64,000 bases of DNA from Carex sylvatica (Eukaryota; Streptophyta; Magnoliopsida; Poales; Cyperaceae): contig CAXKVR010000027.1 in assembly GCA_964058845.1 (NCBI GenBank), positions 62,001 to 126,000 on the forward strand. Direction: 5' to 3'. Of this stretch, positions 25,372-36,800 are shown piece after piece. The notes under the pieces were generated by a model that was not told the DNA's origin, ran no database searches, and saw only the letters and a program-made list of their open reading frames with translations. Position 1 is the first letter of the stretch. The number at the start of each line of letters is the position of its first letter. The position numbers and the translations under genes are program-made.

Positions 25372-28300
25372 ACCTCTCTATTAAATGGAGGGAGACAGGT
25401 TGCCAGCTCCATAGTCACCCTTAATTAGTCGCCTCGCTAGTTTTAAAAATATGAAACCTTAAACTTCGCACACCAGGATTTAGTCGAGAAAAGAGGAGGT
25501 CGAATCCTAGTTCTACAGTCCTCTTCCCTTGCGAATTCAAATGCTAGCACACTACTTCAAATCACCTTGAAGAGTATTCGCATAGTGCATCAACACAATC
25601 TCATACGCTTCTTGATAATCCAAATATCAACTCGAATTGAGGAGGTAAGGAGAGATCAATCTCATGCAAGAAGGAGAGAGAGAGAGATCAATCACGGCGA
25701 GATGATGTGGTGGCAACACAAGGCGCTCGGTCACGTGAGGAGGCGCATCCATAACTCTGAATCTAAACAAGGATTAGATTACATCACCTCAAATAGATCA
25801 AGTCAAAATTGATCTAGAAGAGGTGGAACCATCGAACCCAAACCCGCACGACATGGCTGGTTCGGCTATAGGAAACGGCGCACGACCTAGGCGGCGGTTC
25901 AGCAAAGGCGGGTGGCTTCGAGTGTAGATGCACGGCATAGTCCATATCTGATCTGCATCTTCAACAAGGAGATCGGATCAAGATCTTCATACCTCAAGCT
26001 GATCGGACCTCCTTAGGCCGATCAGATTCGGTTGAGGTGGCGGTTGGCGGGTGGAGTGGAGGATTGGCTTGGATCAAGTCGAGGCTGCTCGCTTCTTCTC
26101 TCATCCGATCAAACATGGATCGAATAGAGGCATACATGGATCAGATCTGATCCAGACTTGATGCGGCTCGACTTCAAGGCGATCAATCACACGGTGTTGA
26201 AACGGAGATCAAAAGAGAGTCGAATCTCTTTACTTGGCTGGAATTACTGCAGCAACACAGAAATCACTGTTCATGGGTTACTGTAGCAGATCCCAATACT
26301 GTAGCAGATTCGAGTACTGTAGCTCAACCCGTTACTGTAGCAGTTCTTCTCTTTTGCAAGAAAGAGGAATCAAAGAGAAGAAGAAGAGAGAATTAGATCC
26401 AAGCAAGTGATCTAATTGAAGAGAGAGAAAGTAGATCTTGCTAGAATAAATTAGCATGGCTTAGATGGAGGGATCATGTATTTAAATAGACACGAAAGAT
26501 TACGATCATACCTCTCCAATTAATTAGAAGGGTGCATTAATTGAAGGGGTACAAAAGTAATATCATTCAAAAGTGGTGTATGGACCATGAGTTCATTTAA
26601 ATCTAATTCAAATGGAATCCAATGCTTCTCTCATGGTCCCCACTAGTGACTTGCCCTCCAAGCAAACTCTCATCTCTTCATAATGTTGACCAAGTCAACA
26701 AAACTCTCATCCTTTGGTCAATCCCGAAGTTGACCAAATTTGACTTTCGTCAACATTCTTCTTTTAGCCATATCTTGTGATCTACAAGTTCGTTTCGCGC
26801 TTGTCTATTAATTCTCTATCATTTGGCACACTTTAATTCACCAAAATAACAGGATTAATACACCTCATATAATCAAAACACAATTTGGATAGCCAGTTAC
26901 AAATTTGTTTTGATCATGTCCTCATATCTCTCATAGTGTTGGACAGTCTAATAACTCGTATTATATAATTCACTATGCATGTTGTTTCCAACATATCTGC
27001 ACGGTGTCATAAACTCGTATGACATCTCGACCAGTGACCTTGGAGGTGTGACCGGTTTGAATCTGTATTATGTTGACAATCTGGAACAACTAGTTTCCAG
27101 TTGATAAAAGTTAGTGTCTAGCAACACGCCTTGACTATCCAATTATACAGATGATATGTATCCAGACAGTATCATAGATCTAATATAGATAGTGCATAAC
27201 ATTGCTTATATTGTTTTCAATATCTCATGACTATCCAATGATGAACGCGAGACATGATGTTTGTCATTCTTGCTATATCATCGATTATGTTTGTTGACAC
27301 GTAAGTATCATATTATAATACCTTATTGCAACTAGTCAATCAGGCTGTGCACATATAATATAACCTCTATCAAGAGGTCCAGGGATATCATAGCTTACCG
27401 CATACACCAGGATACAAGCAAGGGATATTTAGTCCTATTGACATATGCGTCATACCCAACGTAAGTACTGTACACAGAGAAGATGTCTGAATGACCCATT
27501 TTTACAGAGAACATTGGACATAAATCACTAATGCACATTCCTTAAGCGGGCATACCATATATCTCAGACTTAAGATAACAACCCCGTGAACCATCAATGA
27601 CAAAAACACAGAATTCACAATGATGTTCACGCATGGTCAAATCCAATGTCATATAGACATTGAACCAGCAGCAACTCCGAGTTGATCCGTAAGCTTAAAT
27701 CACAACATTCAATCATCACACTAGTCTCGAGTGCAATCATTGTTCCTTGCTGATTTTTTTGGCTAGGGATACTTTAAAATTCATTACATTTATAGTGTGG
27801 TTGCCACTCAATCTAAAATCATAGATGAATCACAAGTAATGCAACTTCTAGACAACAAATTGACTCCCGTCGACCATTCTATAATCTATATCAAAAAACA
27901 ACATTAAGTTTGCTCTAGGACACTAATTCCTTTCAAAAAAAAGAGTATTTGAATGTATTTTAAAAATATAAATCATAAAATGACATGTTTATCATGTTTT
28001 GAAATTTTTTATAAAAAATACAAATGTGCATCACATCATATGCATACATATACATGCATGACCAAGGTCAACCAAACCTGACCAAAGTCAACCAAATTCG
28101 ACCAAATTGTACATGAACCCTTCTTTAGCCCAAATATTATTCAATTTACATCAACATAGGCACAAATCATGGAATGCCTTGAGGTATTCAGCATAAGAAT
28201 TGGGAGAGTCCACTGATGTAATTAACGGTGGGGGCTTGCGCCCGTCGAGAGAAAAACATCCCTACAATCAAATAATATGTCCTCGACAGACTCATAATGA

Positions 28301-28467
28301 AATGTAGGTCAGTCAATGGTGGACCGTAAGGAACAACGAAAGGAAAAGAAAATATATTTCAAGTTCGGTATCTCTCTTAACATCTCAAAAGATGAGAAAT
28401 GCTGAACCATGAGATATTTAACCTACTTGCAACTCCCACATCAGAGCAAGTTTTTTGTGCCCTACAG
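25372..28467 (+). mobile_element. LTR-like non-coding retrotransposon sequence
   Basis: No coding sequence. TACTGTAGCAG-type words recur at about 26275-26345. The part at 27060-27560 is a divergent homologue of 55250-55600. Shared phrases in the same order include TGTCATTCTTGC, a TATAATATAAC/CAATATAATTTCAC stretch, and CAAGAGGTCCAGGGATATCA versus CAAGGAGCCCAGTAATATCA. The stretch ends at CTACA just before the PBS-like site, as expected for the 3' end of an LTR. The left boundary is unknown, and several elements may be merged here. Confidence 0.35.
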
Positions 28468-28485
28468 TGTTATCAAAGCTGCTCC
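28468..28485 (+). other. PBS-like site (initiator tRNA-Met complement)
   Basis: TGTTATCAAAGC differs at two positions from the common plant retrotransposon primer-binding sequence TGGTATCAGAGC. It follows an ACA-type LTR end after a one- or two-base gap. It suggests an LTR end at about 28466 transcribed on the plus strand. Confidence 0.4.
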
Positions 28486-28649
28486 ATTCTTGTTCTCCAT
28501 TATTTTGGCTTTCATCATGTTGAGCTTTTATCATATTGATTATTTTTTTAAGTACTTAATTAATTAATGAGTTTGAATCTGATTAACTATTTTGACTCAA
28601 TTAGTGTCTTATTTTAACGGGAATCATGGAACAAATAAACAGAGAGTTT

Positions 28650-29460
28650 CAATTTGGTTTCGTCCAAGATGTATGCTATCCGTATGGAATGCCTTGGCAA
28701 GTTTTGTGAGAACAAATTGTATTGACTGTTCTATACGAACATAAATGTACGAAATAGTCAAATATAATTTGAATTGTTATGTAGAAATCCTAACTTCAAT
28801 ATATGTATAATCCAACCCAACAGGCCTCTTTTCGTTGGAGTGGATCTAGAAAATCTGAAGCTCCACTATATAAAGATTTATCATCACTTCGAATTTTGCT
28901 AAGCTAGCCCGCCTCTCACATTTCAAAATGCATTAATTTGCAACTCCTTTTTTTTTTGAGGAAATAATTTCAAAATACATTTCAAAATGCATTAATTTGC
29001 AACTCTTGCTAGCTTCTAATGTTGAGTGAGCTTAAGCTTCAATATCTTCTCAATACACTCAAATCCACTCGACTTATCTTTTAGAAGATAATTTAGTGTC
29101 TAGGATTTAGTTTTAGAGCCTTTATTTCCTAGCTAGTGTAGTCTGCTTGTAGGGCGCGAAGGAGTGCACTATCTCGAGCTTTTCAGCTCAATACACTTTA
29201 AGCTGTGTGACGATCCTCTGCGTATGACTCGTCAGCTGTGGCTTTTAGGCCCAACATGTACACGAAGTTGGCCGTGACAGCCCACGCAATTTGGGATCAC
29301 AAGTCACTAGTTGTAACCTTTCTTTTTGGGTAATAAGAAAGGGGCGCCAACGAGGTGGCTCTACCCCAGAGATGTAGGCATTTTACGCTGAACTCTGTTA
29401 TCAATCTGTGTGTCAATTATCTCTAAACTCTAATCTATTTACTTTACTTGTACACGACTT
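28650..29460 (+). mobile_element. LTR-like segment, copia type, second copy
   Basis: Collinear with 9880-10620 over promoter-like (CTCCACTATATAAAGA at about 28861), R-like and terminal portions, ending in the TGTAGGCATTTTA/CTCTGTTA box that precedes the end of many copia LTRs. A short direct duplication (ATTTCAAAATGCATTAATTT) occurs at about 28919 and 28979. Confidence 0.45.
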
Positions 29461-30006
29461 TTAACTTGTTAATTTAGAGGGGTTAACCGAAAAACGTACA
29501 AAGAGTTTCTGAAACTCCCTTAAACCTCCCTTTAAATGTTGTTAGGGACTACAGGTGTCATGACTTGAGATATCATCTTCTGTAAAAACTTAAGTATGTT
29601 TATTAACTGATGTAAGATTATTCAGTCATTAAAAGTTTATTAACTGATACTTAATTACATTTTTCTAATTTAAAGTTGTTCACTTTATTTTATTACTTTT
29701 TTAATATCTGTTTTTATTGTAGAAATTTTGAAAACTTATACTATATTGGACATAGAAGGTTACATAAACTATTAAATTTATAATTTGCAATTTATATCCA
29801 TGTTTTATGTTTTGCACTCTTTTATTTTGTTGGTACAGCAATTTAATAATATTTTGTACTTTATTTATGAGAGAGATAAAGTTGAATTGAAGTACAAATA
29901 CAATCATATTTCAGTCTGTCTCATAAAAGTATATGTTTTACTTTAAAAAACTTGAGCAAAAAAATTTGTTGCCTAATTGAAAAACATACATTTGATAATA
30001 TATATA
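29461..30006. other. Gene-free AT-rich stretch
   Basis: No gene or clear repeat seen. It ends in a TA microsatellite into which a family A element is inserted. Confidence 0.4.
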
Positions 30007-30420
30007 TAGTAGAACTAGGGTGTTCTTAAGCTCATCAAAGTATTTGGTGAGCTTAACTCTAAAATCTCTAAAATTGGTTTCAAATGATGAATCTGAACCG
30101 TTGGAACCCGCCTATCTTAAGAGTGATGTGTCTACATGTGAAAATTTTAAACATTCGAATTAATTTATTATAAAGTCAATCGGTCAAAATTAGAAGGTTA
30201 ATAAATTAATTTTAGTGCATTCATTTTTTGAATGTTTTTTGACCGCTTGACTTTATACTAAATTAATTCGAATATTTAAATTTTTCACATGTAGATGCAT
30301 CACTCGTAAGGTAGGCAGATTTCAACGGTTAAGATTTGTCATTTGAAACCGATTTGATGAGTTTTGGAGTTAAGCTCACCAAATACGTTGGTGAGCTTAA
30401 GAACACCCTAGTTCTACTCA
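30007..30420. mobile_element. Family A foldback MITE, complete
   Basis: Inverted ends GTAGAACTAGGGTGTTCTTA and its complement, then an inner hairpin module (GGTGAGCTTAA/TTAAGCTCACC), then the family A core (GAATCTGAACCGTTGG, TGATGTGTCTACATGTGAAA, GGTCAAAA) on both arms. It is flanked on both sides by TA repeats, so the TSD cannot be resolved. Confidence 0.75.
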
Positions 30421-30437
30421 TATATATATATATATAT

Positions 30438-30805
30438 GAGGGATCAAGTTACAATATTTTTTAAGTTACAACAAGCATTTTCTACATTTTTAAAGTCCAA
30501 ATCATCGATCCAAACCGTTAGATGTGATCTTCACAATAAAATATGCTTGGAGACCAAATTTTACATTTTTTGAAATTTTTTTACTATTTATTAAGATGAG
30601 TATAAAATTCAATGGTCTGAATTTGACTAGTTTTTGTACCCATCTTAATAAATAGTAAAAAAATTCCAAAAAATATAAAAATTTGATCTCCAAGCACATT
30701 TTATTGTAGAGATCACATCTAACGGTTTGGATCGACGATTTGGACTTTGAAAATGTAGAAAATGCTTGTTGTAACTCAAAAAATATTGTAACTTGATCCC
30801 TCCTC
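30438..30805. mobile_element. Family B foldback MITE, copy 1
   Basis: Inverted ends GAGGGATCAAGTTACAATAT (GAGGAGGGATCAAG on the other arm) enclose the shared core ACCGTTAGATGTGATC, GCTTGGAGACCAAATTT, TTTTTTTACTATTTATTAAG and its inverse. It sits between TA tracts 17 bp from the family A element at 30007-30420. Confidence 0.75.
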
Positions 30806-30891
30806 ATATATATATTATCTCATTGGAAAATTTGTTGCCTATTATGCGCATATTTAAAGTCCAATAAGAGAGAAGGTGTCAAAATGAGAAT

Positions 30892-30952
30892 AAAGAGGAG
30901 GGAGGAGGAAGAGAAGGGGGAGGAGGAGGAGGAGGAGGAGGGGGGAGGAAGA
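30892..30952 (+). repeat. 61-base pure purine GGA/GA tract
   Basis: Uninterrupted purines with GGA repeats and G runs of 5 and 6. Such tracts can adopt triplex or quadruplex structures. No gene is associated with it. Confidence 0.85.
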
Positions 30953-31909
30953 CCCCACAAGAATTTTATTAATTATTTTAGAGGAAGACATTTTGTTTGA
31001 AAATTTTGAAAAACAAAGCAATTTGTAAAAATTCCCATCTAGATATCAAACACCTCAAATTTCTCAATACATGGCCTTAATTTTTCAAAGTGATAAACTA
31101 AAGATTTAATATGCATGAGTGGGAATTAAGCCACTGCAGGTGTGGGCCGTGTGGCTAAGTCATTCCAAGATTTTAAAATATATCATGTACATTGAAATTT
31201 AGCTGAAAAAAATTATTTTCTATGTATGATACAAAAAATTTTAAGATGTTGAATGTAAGAATCGCACGTCCCTTAAAAAAAAAACGCTCTGGTTTTTCAA
31301 CTCTCCAGCCTTGACCATGTGAAGAAAATAATGGCATCCTTGACTGTGTGAGAAAAACAATAATAATCATTGAAGTTTCAAAAGTTTTTGAAATATGAAA
31401 AGTTGAAAAGTAAAATAGAAAATAACAGTAGTGCGTTTTGAAGGTTGTTTTGATGTTAAGTAGTTTTATAATATATATTAATAGGAAATGTGATGGTTAT
31501 TCATTTGTTTGTGTAATGTTGGATTGTATGTACGTAGATCTATGATAAAAACTGTCAGCTTGGTATCAATACTTTTAACTTTGTAAGTTTTGTTCTGATA
31601 ATGAAATCGGTAATGTTAAGTCACTTTTGTCAGCAAAAAATAAAAATAAAATAATAGTAGTGCGCCATAACCATTTTGGAAGACGTGGTCACCAAAAAAA
31701 AAGTTATTAGAATATTGGAATGCTCGGTTACTGAAAAAAAAATTAACAGGAAATAAAATAAGATTGAAAAGCAGAAAATCTTTTCCGGGAGAGAGAGAAA
31801 ATCAAAATAGAAAAGATGAAATTTAAATTAGTGTGAAGTTGTGAAGGATGTGATATATTTATATTCTTAAAATTGAGTTTTTTTATTATTTATCGAACTA
31901 TTTATAAAT
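30953..31909. other. Gene-free AT-rich stretch
   Basis: No recognised gene. The minus frame at 31173-31370 lacks a domain. Confidence 0.4.
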
Positions 31910-32328
31910 GAGTTTGGCTAGTATAACACTAGTGTCATTTCAACCTATATAACACTAGTGTCATTTCAACCTATATAACACCAACTCTAAAACCTATCAA
32001 ATTGACTTTAAACGGTAAATTCAAACCGTTCAAACCAATTTACATTATGTGTGATGCGTTTATGTACAATTTTTTTATATTTTCGAGTTATTTTAGTATC
32101 AAATCAAGAGGTAAAAATAATAAAAAATTAATGTATTAAAATTAACTTAAAAACTCACATATTTGACCGCTTGACCTAATAGTAAATAAATTCGAAAAGT
32201 GTAAACGCACAACTAATGAAGTAGATCGGTTTGAACGGTTTGGATTTACCGTTTGAAGTCGATTTGATAAGTTTTAGAGTTGGTGTTATATAGATTGAAA
32301 TGACACTGATGTTATACTAGCCAAACTC
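31910..32328. mobile_element. Family A foldback MITE with 9-bp TSD
   Basis: Ends GAGTTTGGCTAGTATAACAC and complement. The core words shared with other A copies (AACGGTAAATTCAAACCG, GTGATGCGTTTATGTACA, GACCGCTTGACC) are on both arms. Flanks TTTATAAAT (31901-31909) and TTTACAAAT (32329-32337) match at 8 of 9 bases and are a likely TSD. The left terminal module carries a 26-bp tandem duplication (31923-31948, 31949-31974) absent from the right arm. Confidence 0.8.
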
Positions 32329-32429
32329 TTTACAAATTGTCAAATTGTTATTTATTATAATTTTTAGAATAATTATATGAAATCCCCCACTCCCATCCCC
32401 CATCACCCCTAATCTTTTAAACCCCCCAT

Positions 32430-33380
32430 ACACATTTTTAGAGGTGAATTTTTTTTCAATGTTGTCTACATTTCTCACGATCTATGAAGAATTTTGCGAA
32501 TCTAAAACTACGGACGTATTCTACGCAATTTTGTCCACATACTTTCGGGCTCATCATCACATAAGTATACCTCATTGTACAAGTATTTATACCTATACTT
32601 GTAAATATTTATCCCCAATCGTGTTTAACTTCCATAAACTAACTTAACTAACTAGTTTAATTAAATTTATTCAAAACACTGTGGTCTTCCAACTTTAATT
32701 AAATTAATCGGTATAAATACTTGAAGATAATAAATTAATACTTGCAAATTAAGATATTAATATTTGCATATCTAACTTGATATGACTATATGGGGGAACC
32801 ACTCAAACTACATAGAGAGAAGAATCATTTTAGAGGTGGATTTTTTTTTCAATGTCATCCACATTTTTCACAATCTATGAGGAATTTTACAAATTTAAAA
32901 TCCCGAACATATTTTACGCAATTTTATCTTTCAAATGAGATCCATGATGACATACTTTCGGGCTCATCATCACACAAGTATTTATACCTCATCGTGCAAG
33001 TATTTATACTTATACTTGTAAGTATTTATCTCCAATCGTGGATCCCGCATCTCCGCATCAATCTTCTCCAATCGTACCTGCATCAACATTTCTCTAACAA
33101 AAATAGTTAACCACATAGGTATAAATATTTCAGTGCATAGGTATAAATATTTGTAATACTTGATATTAATACTTTTAAATGTCAGCAGTGTCAAATGTGT
33201 AAAATACTATGTATAAATACTTAAAATGATGGGGTATAAATTTTTGTGTGACGACAAGCTCGAAAGTATGTCATCATTGATCTCATTTGAAAGATAAAAT
33301 TGCGTTGAAGACATTCGTGGTTTTAGATTCATAAAATTTCTTATAAATAATGAGAAATGTAGACGAGATTGAACAAATAA
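32430..33380. repeat. Direct plus inverted repeat cluster (family D)
   Basis: About 32440-32620 is repeated directly at about 32830-33050 (TTTTAGAGGTG, ACTTTCGGGCTCATCATCAC, AAGTATTTATACCT, CCAATCGTG). It occurs inverted at about 33225-33375 (AAGCTCGAAAGTATGTCATC, ATCTCATTTGAAAGATAAAA). The AAGTATTTATA word recurs many times. It is probably a foldback-type element with an internal duplication; ends not determined. Confidence 0.5.
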
Positions 33381-33659
33381 AATTGAAGGATAATGAGAGA
33401 ATGAGAGTGGGAGGACAATTATCAGGCCCTAATTTTTAGATAAATTTTAATTTTAATATTATATTTTAAATTTTAAAAATAAAAAACGAAGAACGTAAAA
33501 CACTAAAATATATGAAGTATTATTTTAGAAAAAATTTAAAACGAAAATAAGGAATGTGAAATATAACGAGAGGCATATGAGAATTTTGAACCCTTTCCAT
33601 TTTAATTTCATGGAATGAGATCCGCGAAATTGACGAAAACAAGAGAAGGCCAGTTGGCA

Positions 33660-33783
33660 CCCGTTTACGTCGTACAACTGATGAAAAGCCCAACATCAAA
33701 CGGCTCATCTACAGCCATTTTGCATTTCGACGGTCCGTAAACTAAAAGGCCTTTTCATCCTTCTAATAATGAATTTCCCGCCC
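33660..33783 (+). promoter_or_regulatory. CAP-G promoter: E2F site and MSA-type cores
   Basis: TTTCCCGCC at 33774-33782 contains the exact E2F consensus TTTCCCGC. It lies 52 bases before the CAP-G ATG at 33835. AACGG, the core of the M-phase-specific activator (MSA) element bound by MYB3R factors, occurs at 33699-33703 (AAACGGCTCA), and its inverse CCGTT at 33661-33665. These sites fit S/G2-M expression expected for a condensin subunit. Function is inferred from motif and position only. Confidence 0.5.
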
Positions 33784-33834
33784 GTCAAACTCAGAACTCC
33801 CCATTCTCCTTCCAAGAGTATTTCAAAACGAGAA

Positions 33835-36800
33835 ATGGCAGATGCGACTGAGAGCGAGGCGGAGCGTCGCCTCTCCGGCAAGATCCACGGAATACTCGAC
33901 GAGTCGCGCCAATCCCAAGCCTTGCACAATCGCAAGCTCAAAGAACTCGCCTCTCTCCACCGCTCCTCCCCTCCTGACCTCTTTTTCCGGTCCTTTGTCG
34001 GAGCCCTAGCGCCGCTCTTCGACTTTCCCCGGCGAACAATATGCGCCGAGCGTTCGGTCCGTTTCGTGGCTTCTTTTGTCTCCCTTGTCTGTGGAAAAAT
34101 TGGTGGCGCAATTGATCCTGAAAACCCTTTCCTTGAACAATTCCTTAGGCTTCTTCTCTCAGGTGCTTGCTCCGCCCACCGGCCAACTAGGTTCCGGTCT
34201 TGCCAGATCATCTCTGAGGTAAATCTGCACTGTTATCACCAAATTTCCACTGAACTCAAAATGTTAATATCAGTCATGTTTGCAGATTATCATGCGATTG
34301 CCGGACGATGCTGAGGTCAGTGATGAAGCGTGGGATGAGGTAATTGAAGGCATGACAGTGCGGATAGGAGATAAAATCCCAGGTATCCGAGCCTTTGCTG
34401 TGAGAGCTCTGTCACGATTTGCTGATGATGAGAGTGATATTGTTGATCTCTTCCTAGAAGCTCTTCCCACGGAACAAAATCCAGTAAATTTCTACTAAAC
34501 ACATCTACTTATTTTCCATTGAACATTATAAATGCTTAGTATTAATTAGCAGTGCTTACCATAGTTGCTATCCACAGTACCTGTATATAAATAGATTCCA
34601 TTGCCTGATGTTAGGATAAGTGTTTCTGTGAAAGAGAAATAAGAAACATGGACATAATCTGGATCCTACTGTTAGTATTTGTGGTATATACCAATGGGTG
34701 CATGTATGGTCACTTGGCTCATGACAAACTACTTCTGAAATTCTTGCTTCTGTTTTAGATATCAGCAGAGCATCTTCATTTCTTGCTTATTTTTTAATTT
34801 TGAAATGTGAAAGGATGTGCGAAAAACAATCATATTGTCTCTGCCCCCTTCAAATGCCACACTGGAGGTTATTGTCGAGGCCACACTTGATGTTAGTGGG
34901 TTGGTACGCAGGGCTGCTCATTGTGTCTTAGCAAGCAAATTTCCCCTCCAAGCTCTTAGGTAATTCCTTTTTAATACAGCAAACTATTTGTTCATATGCA
35001 TGCCTCCATGCGTGTTCATATTTGTTTGTTTTAGAATGGCCATTTGCTGTTAAATTTGAAACTCATTTTGGCAACAAACATCAAGCGGTGATAGGGGAAA
35101 CTCTCTGCAGAGTAGGCAACATCAAAACAATTAAACATTTTCAAACGATATAATAGTTTCAGAAATGTTTTGACCTATACAAAGCCAATTCTTCAATTGA
35201 CCCAATTATACCCACCCATCCACTAAATGTGGCTTCACTGCTGCCACAAAGAATTGTGGTCTTAGCTTGTACACTGTTATTATATCCAAAACTGCAGTTT
35301 ACTAATATGGTCTTAAAACAGTACGGTGCCTATCTTATAAATATTTTCTCATATTCCAATAGGTCATCTGCATCAATAGCATGGAGTGAGGGTGAGGGAG
35401 CTATGAGCAGGTCATTGTACATTATGTTATTGCTCTCACTAAGCAAGAATCTGATTTCTTAGCACCATAAGAAAGAGCATGAATGTCATGAACATTTATT
35501 TGATATTAATTGAAATTATTGGGGACAACTCTGCAGCAATCAGATATGTAGCTTATTGGAGCATTAGTGATGATAATAGGCTTTTGGATATTGTATCCCA
35601 ACTGTCCATGCCTGAGTGTGTTATCATCAACGTAACTTTCAGATGTTCTTTATTAAGCAACGGAGGAAGAAAATATTTTTAAACATAAGTAAATTGATCA
35701 ACCAGCACCAATCAAAGTTTTTTAGATGGTTGTATTAATAAAATTGTGGTCTTATTTTTTCTCAGCATCAAGCATCGAACCACGCTCCTCAATAGGGGAC
35801 TTAAGGATAGATCTCCTCCAGTGGTGAAGGAGTGCCTGAGAATGCTGAAGGAGGAGTGGCTTATGAAGTGTTGTGGAGGTGATCCAGTTGCATTGTTAAA
35901 ATATTTCGATGTGGAGACATATGAGTCAGTTGGAGAGTCTGTCATGGAGGCCTTTTTAAATGATGGTGTTGTGCACATGCAGGAAGGCCAGAGTATCAGG
36001 GAGTACATTTCATCTGAAAATCAATCTGAAGGTAAACAAAAATTCACATCTTTCTAAATGAATAATTTTTAGGTTCTTAAAAAAACCTGTTGAGTTACTT
36101 TTAGTTACATGGAAGGGATTATGATTTTTGGAACAATTGGTGATTTTTTTCAGTGTCTGGTTCATAGATATATTAAATATGAAGATGGATTTACTGATCG
36201 TATATGGTATTCCTGAAACAAAGCCCTTGAGCTTGCATGCTAGTGAAATTCATGGATATGTTGATATTTTGTACTTGTTTCTGTTTTCCCCACAATTATG
36301 CTATTTTTTTTAAAATAAGAGTTGCTCTCTGTACCTAAACAAGTTTCTCAAACAAAACCAAACCAATCACAATATGTAAAACGCACCCAATATGGAACAG
36401 CAAGAGGGTTTAGTGCCAGTCTCTGTTATTTGTAAGTAGGAAGCATCATTGACCATAGAAACATCCTCCATAGCCCACAAGCCCTCAGAAATTTAGCTTT
36501 TTTACACAAGGAGCCTTTGAAGTTTACAAAATGCTGCTTTTCAAGCCAAAGCCTCAATTACTTCTCTGGCCATCTCTTCTTCTACCTGTGCCAAAGTGGT
36601 ATCCTACCTTTTCCCGCCAGTTGCTCTGCCATGCTTTTATATGGTATAAATTGATGTATAGCCTGCATCCAAGATTCTCCTCCTAAGCAAGTACCTAATT
36701 ATTATATTACAATTGCAGCCAACGATTTACTGCTTTCAGGTGGAGAATGCTCAAAATACAATTTATTTCTCTAACCATATGGCCACCATTATAGCTTGAA

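Noticed and set aside
25485..25520. tRNA T-loop-like text (GGTCGAATCC)
   Set aside because: No acceptor stem, D-arm or anticodon arm could be built around it.
33769..33834. Upstream in-frame ATG extending CAP-G by 22 residues
   Set aside because: The extension is Pro/Ser/Lys-rich and unlike the CAP-G N-terminus, and it would put the E2F site inside the coding region. The ATG at 33835 has the better context.
33705..34211. 168-codon minus-strand ORF opposite CAP-G exon 1
   Set aside because: Antisense shadow of a clear exon. No domain.
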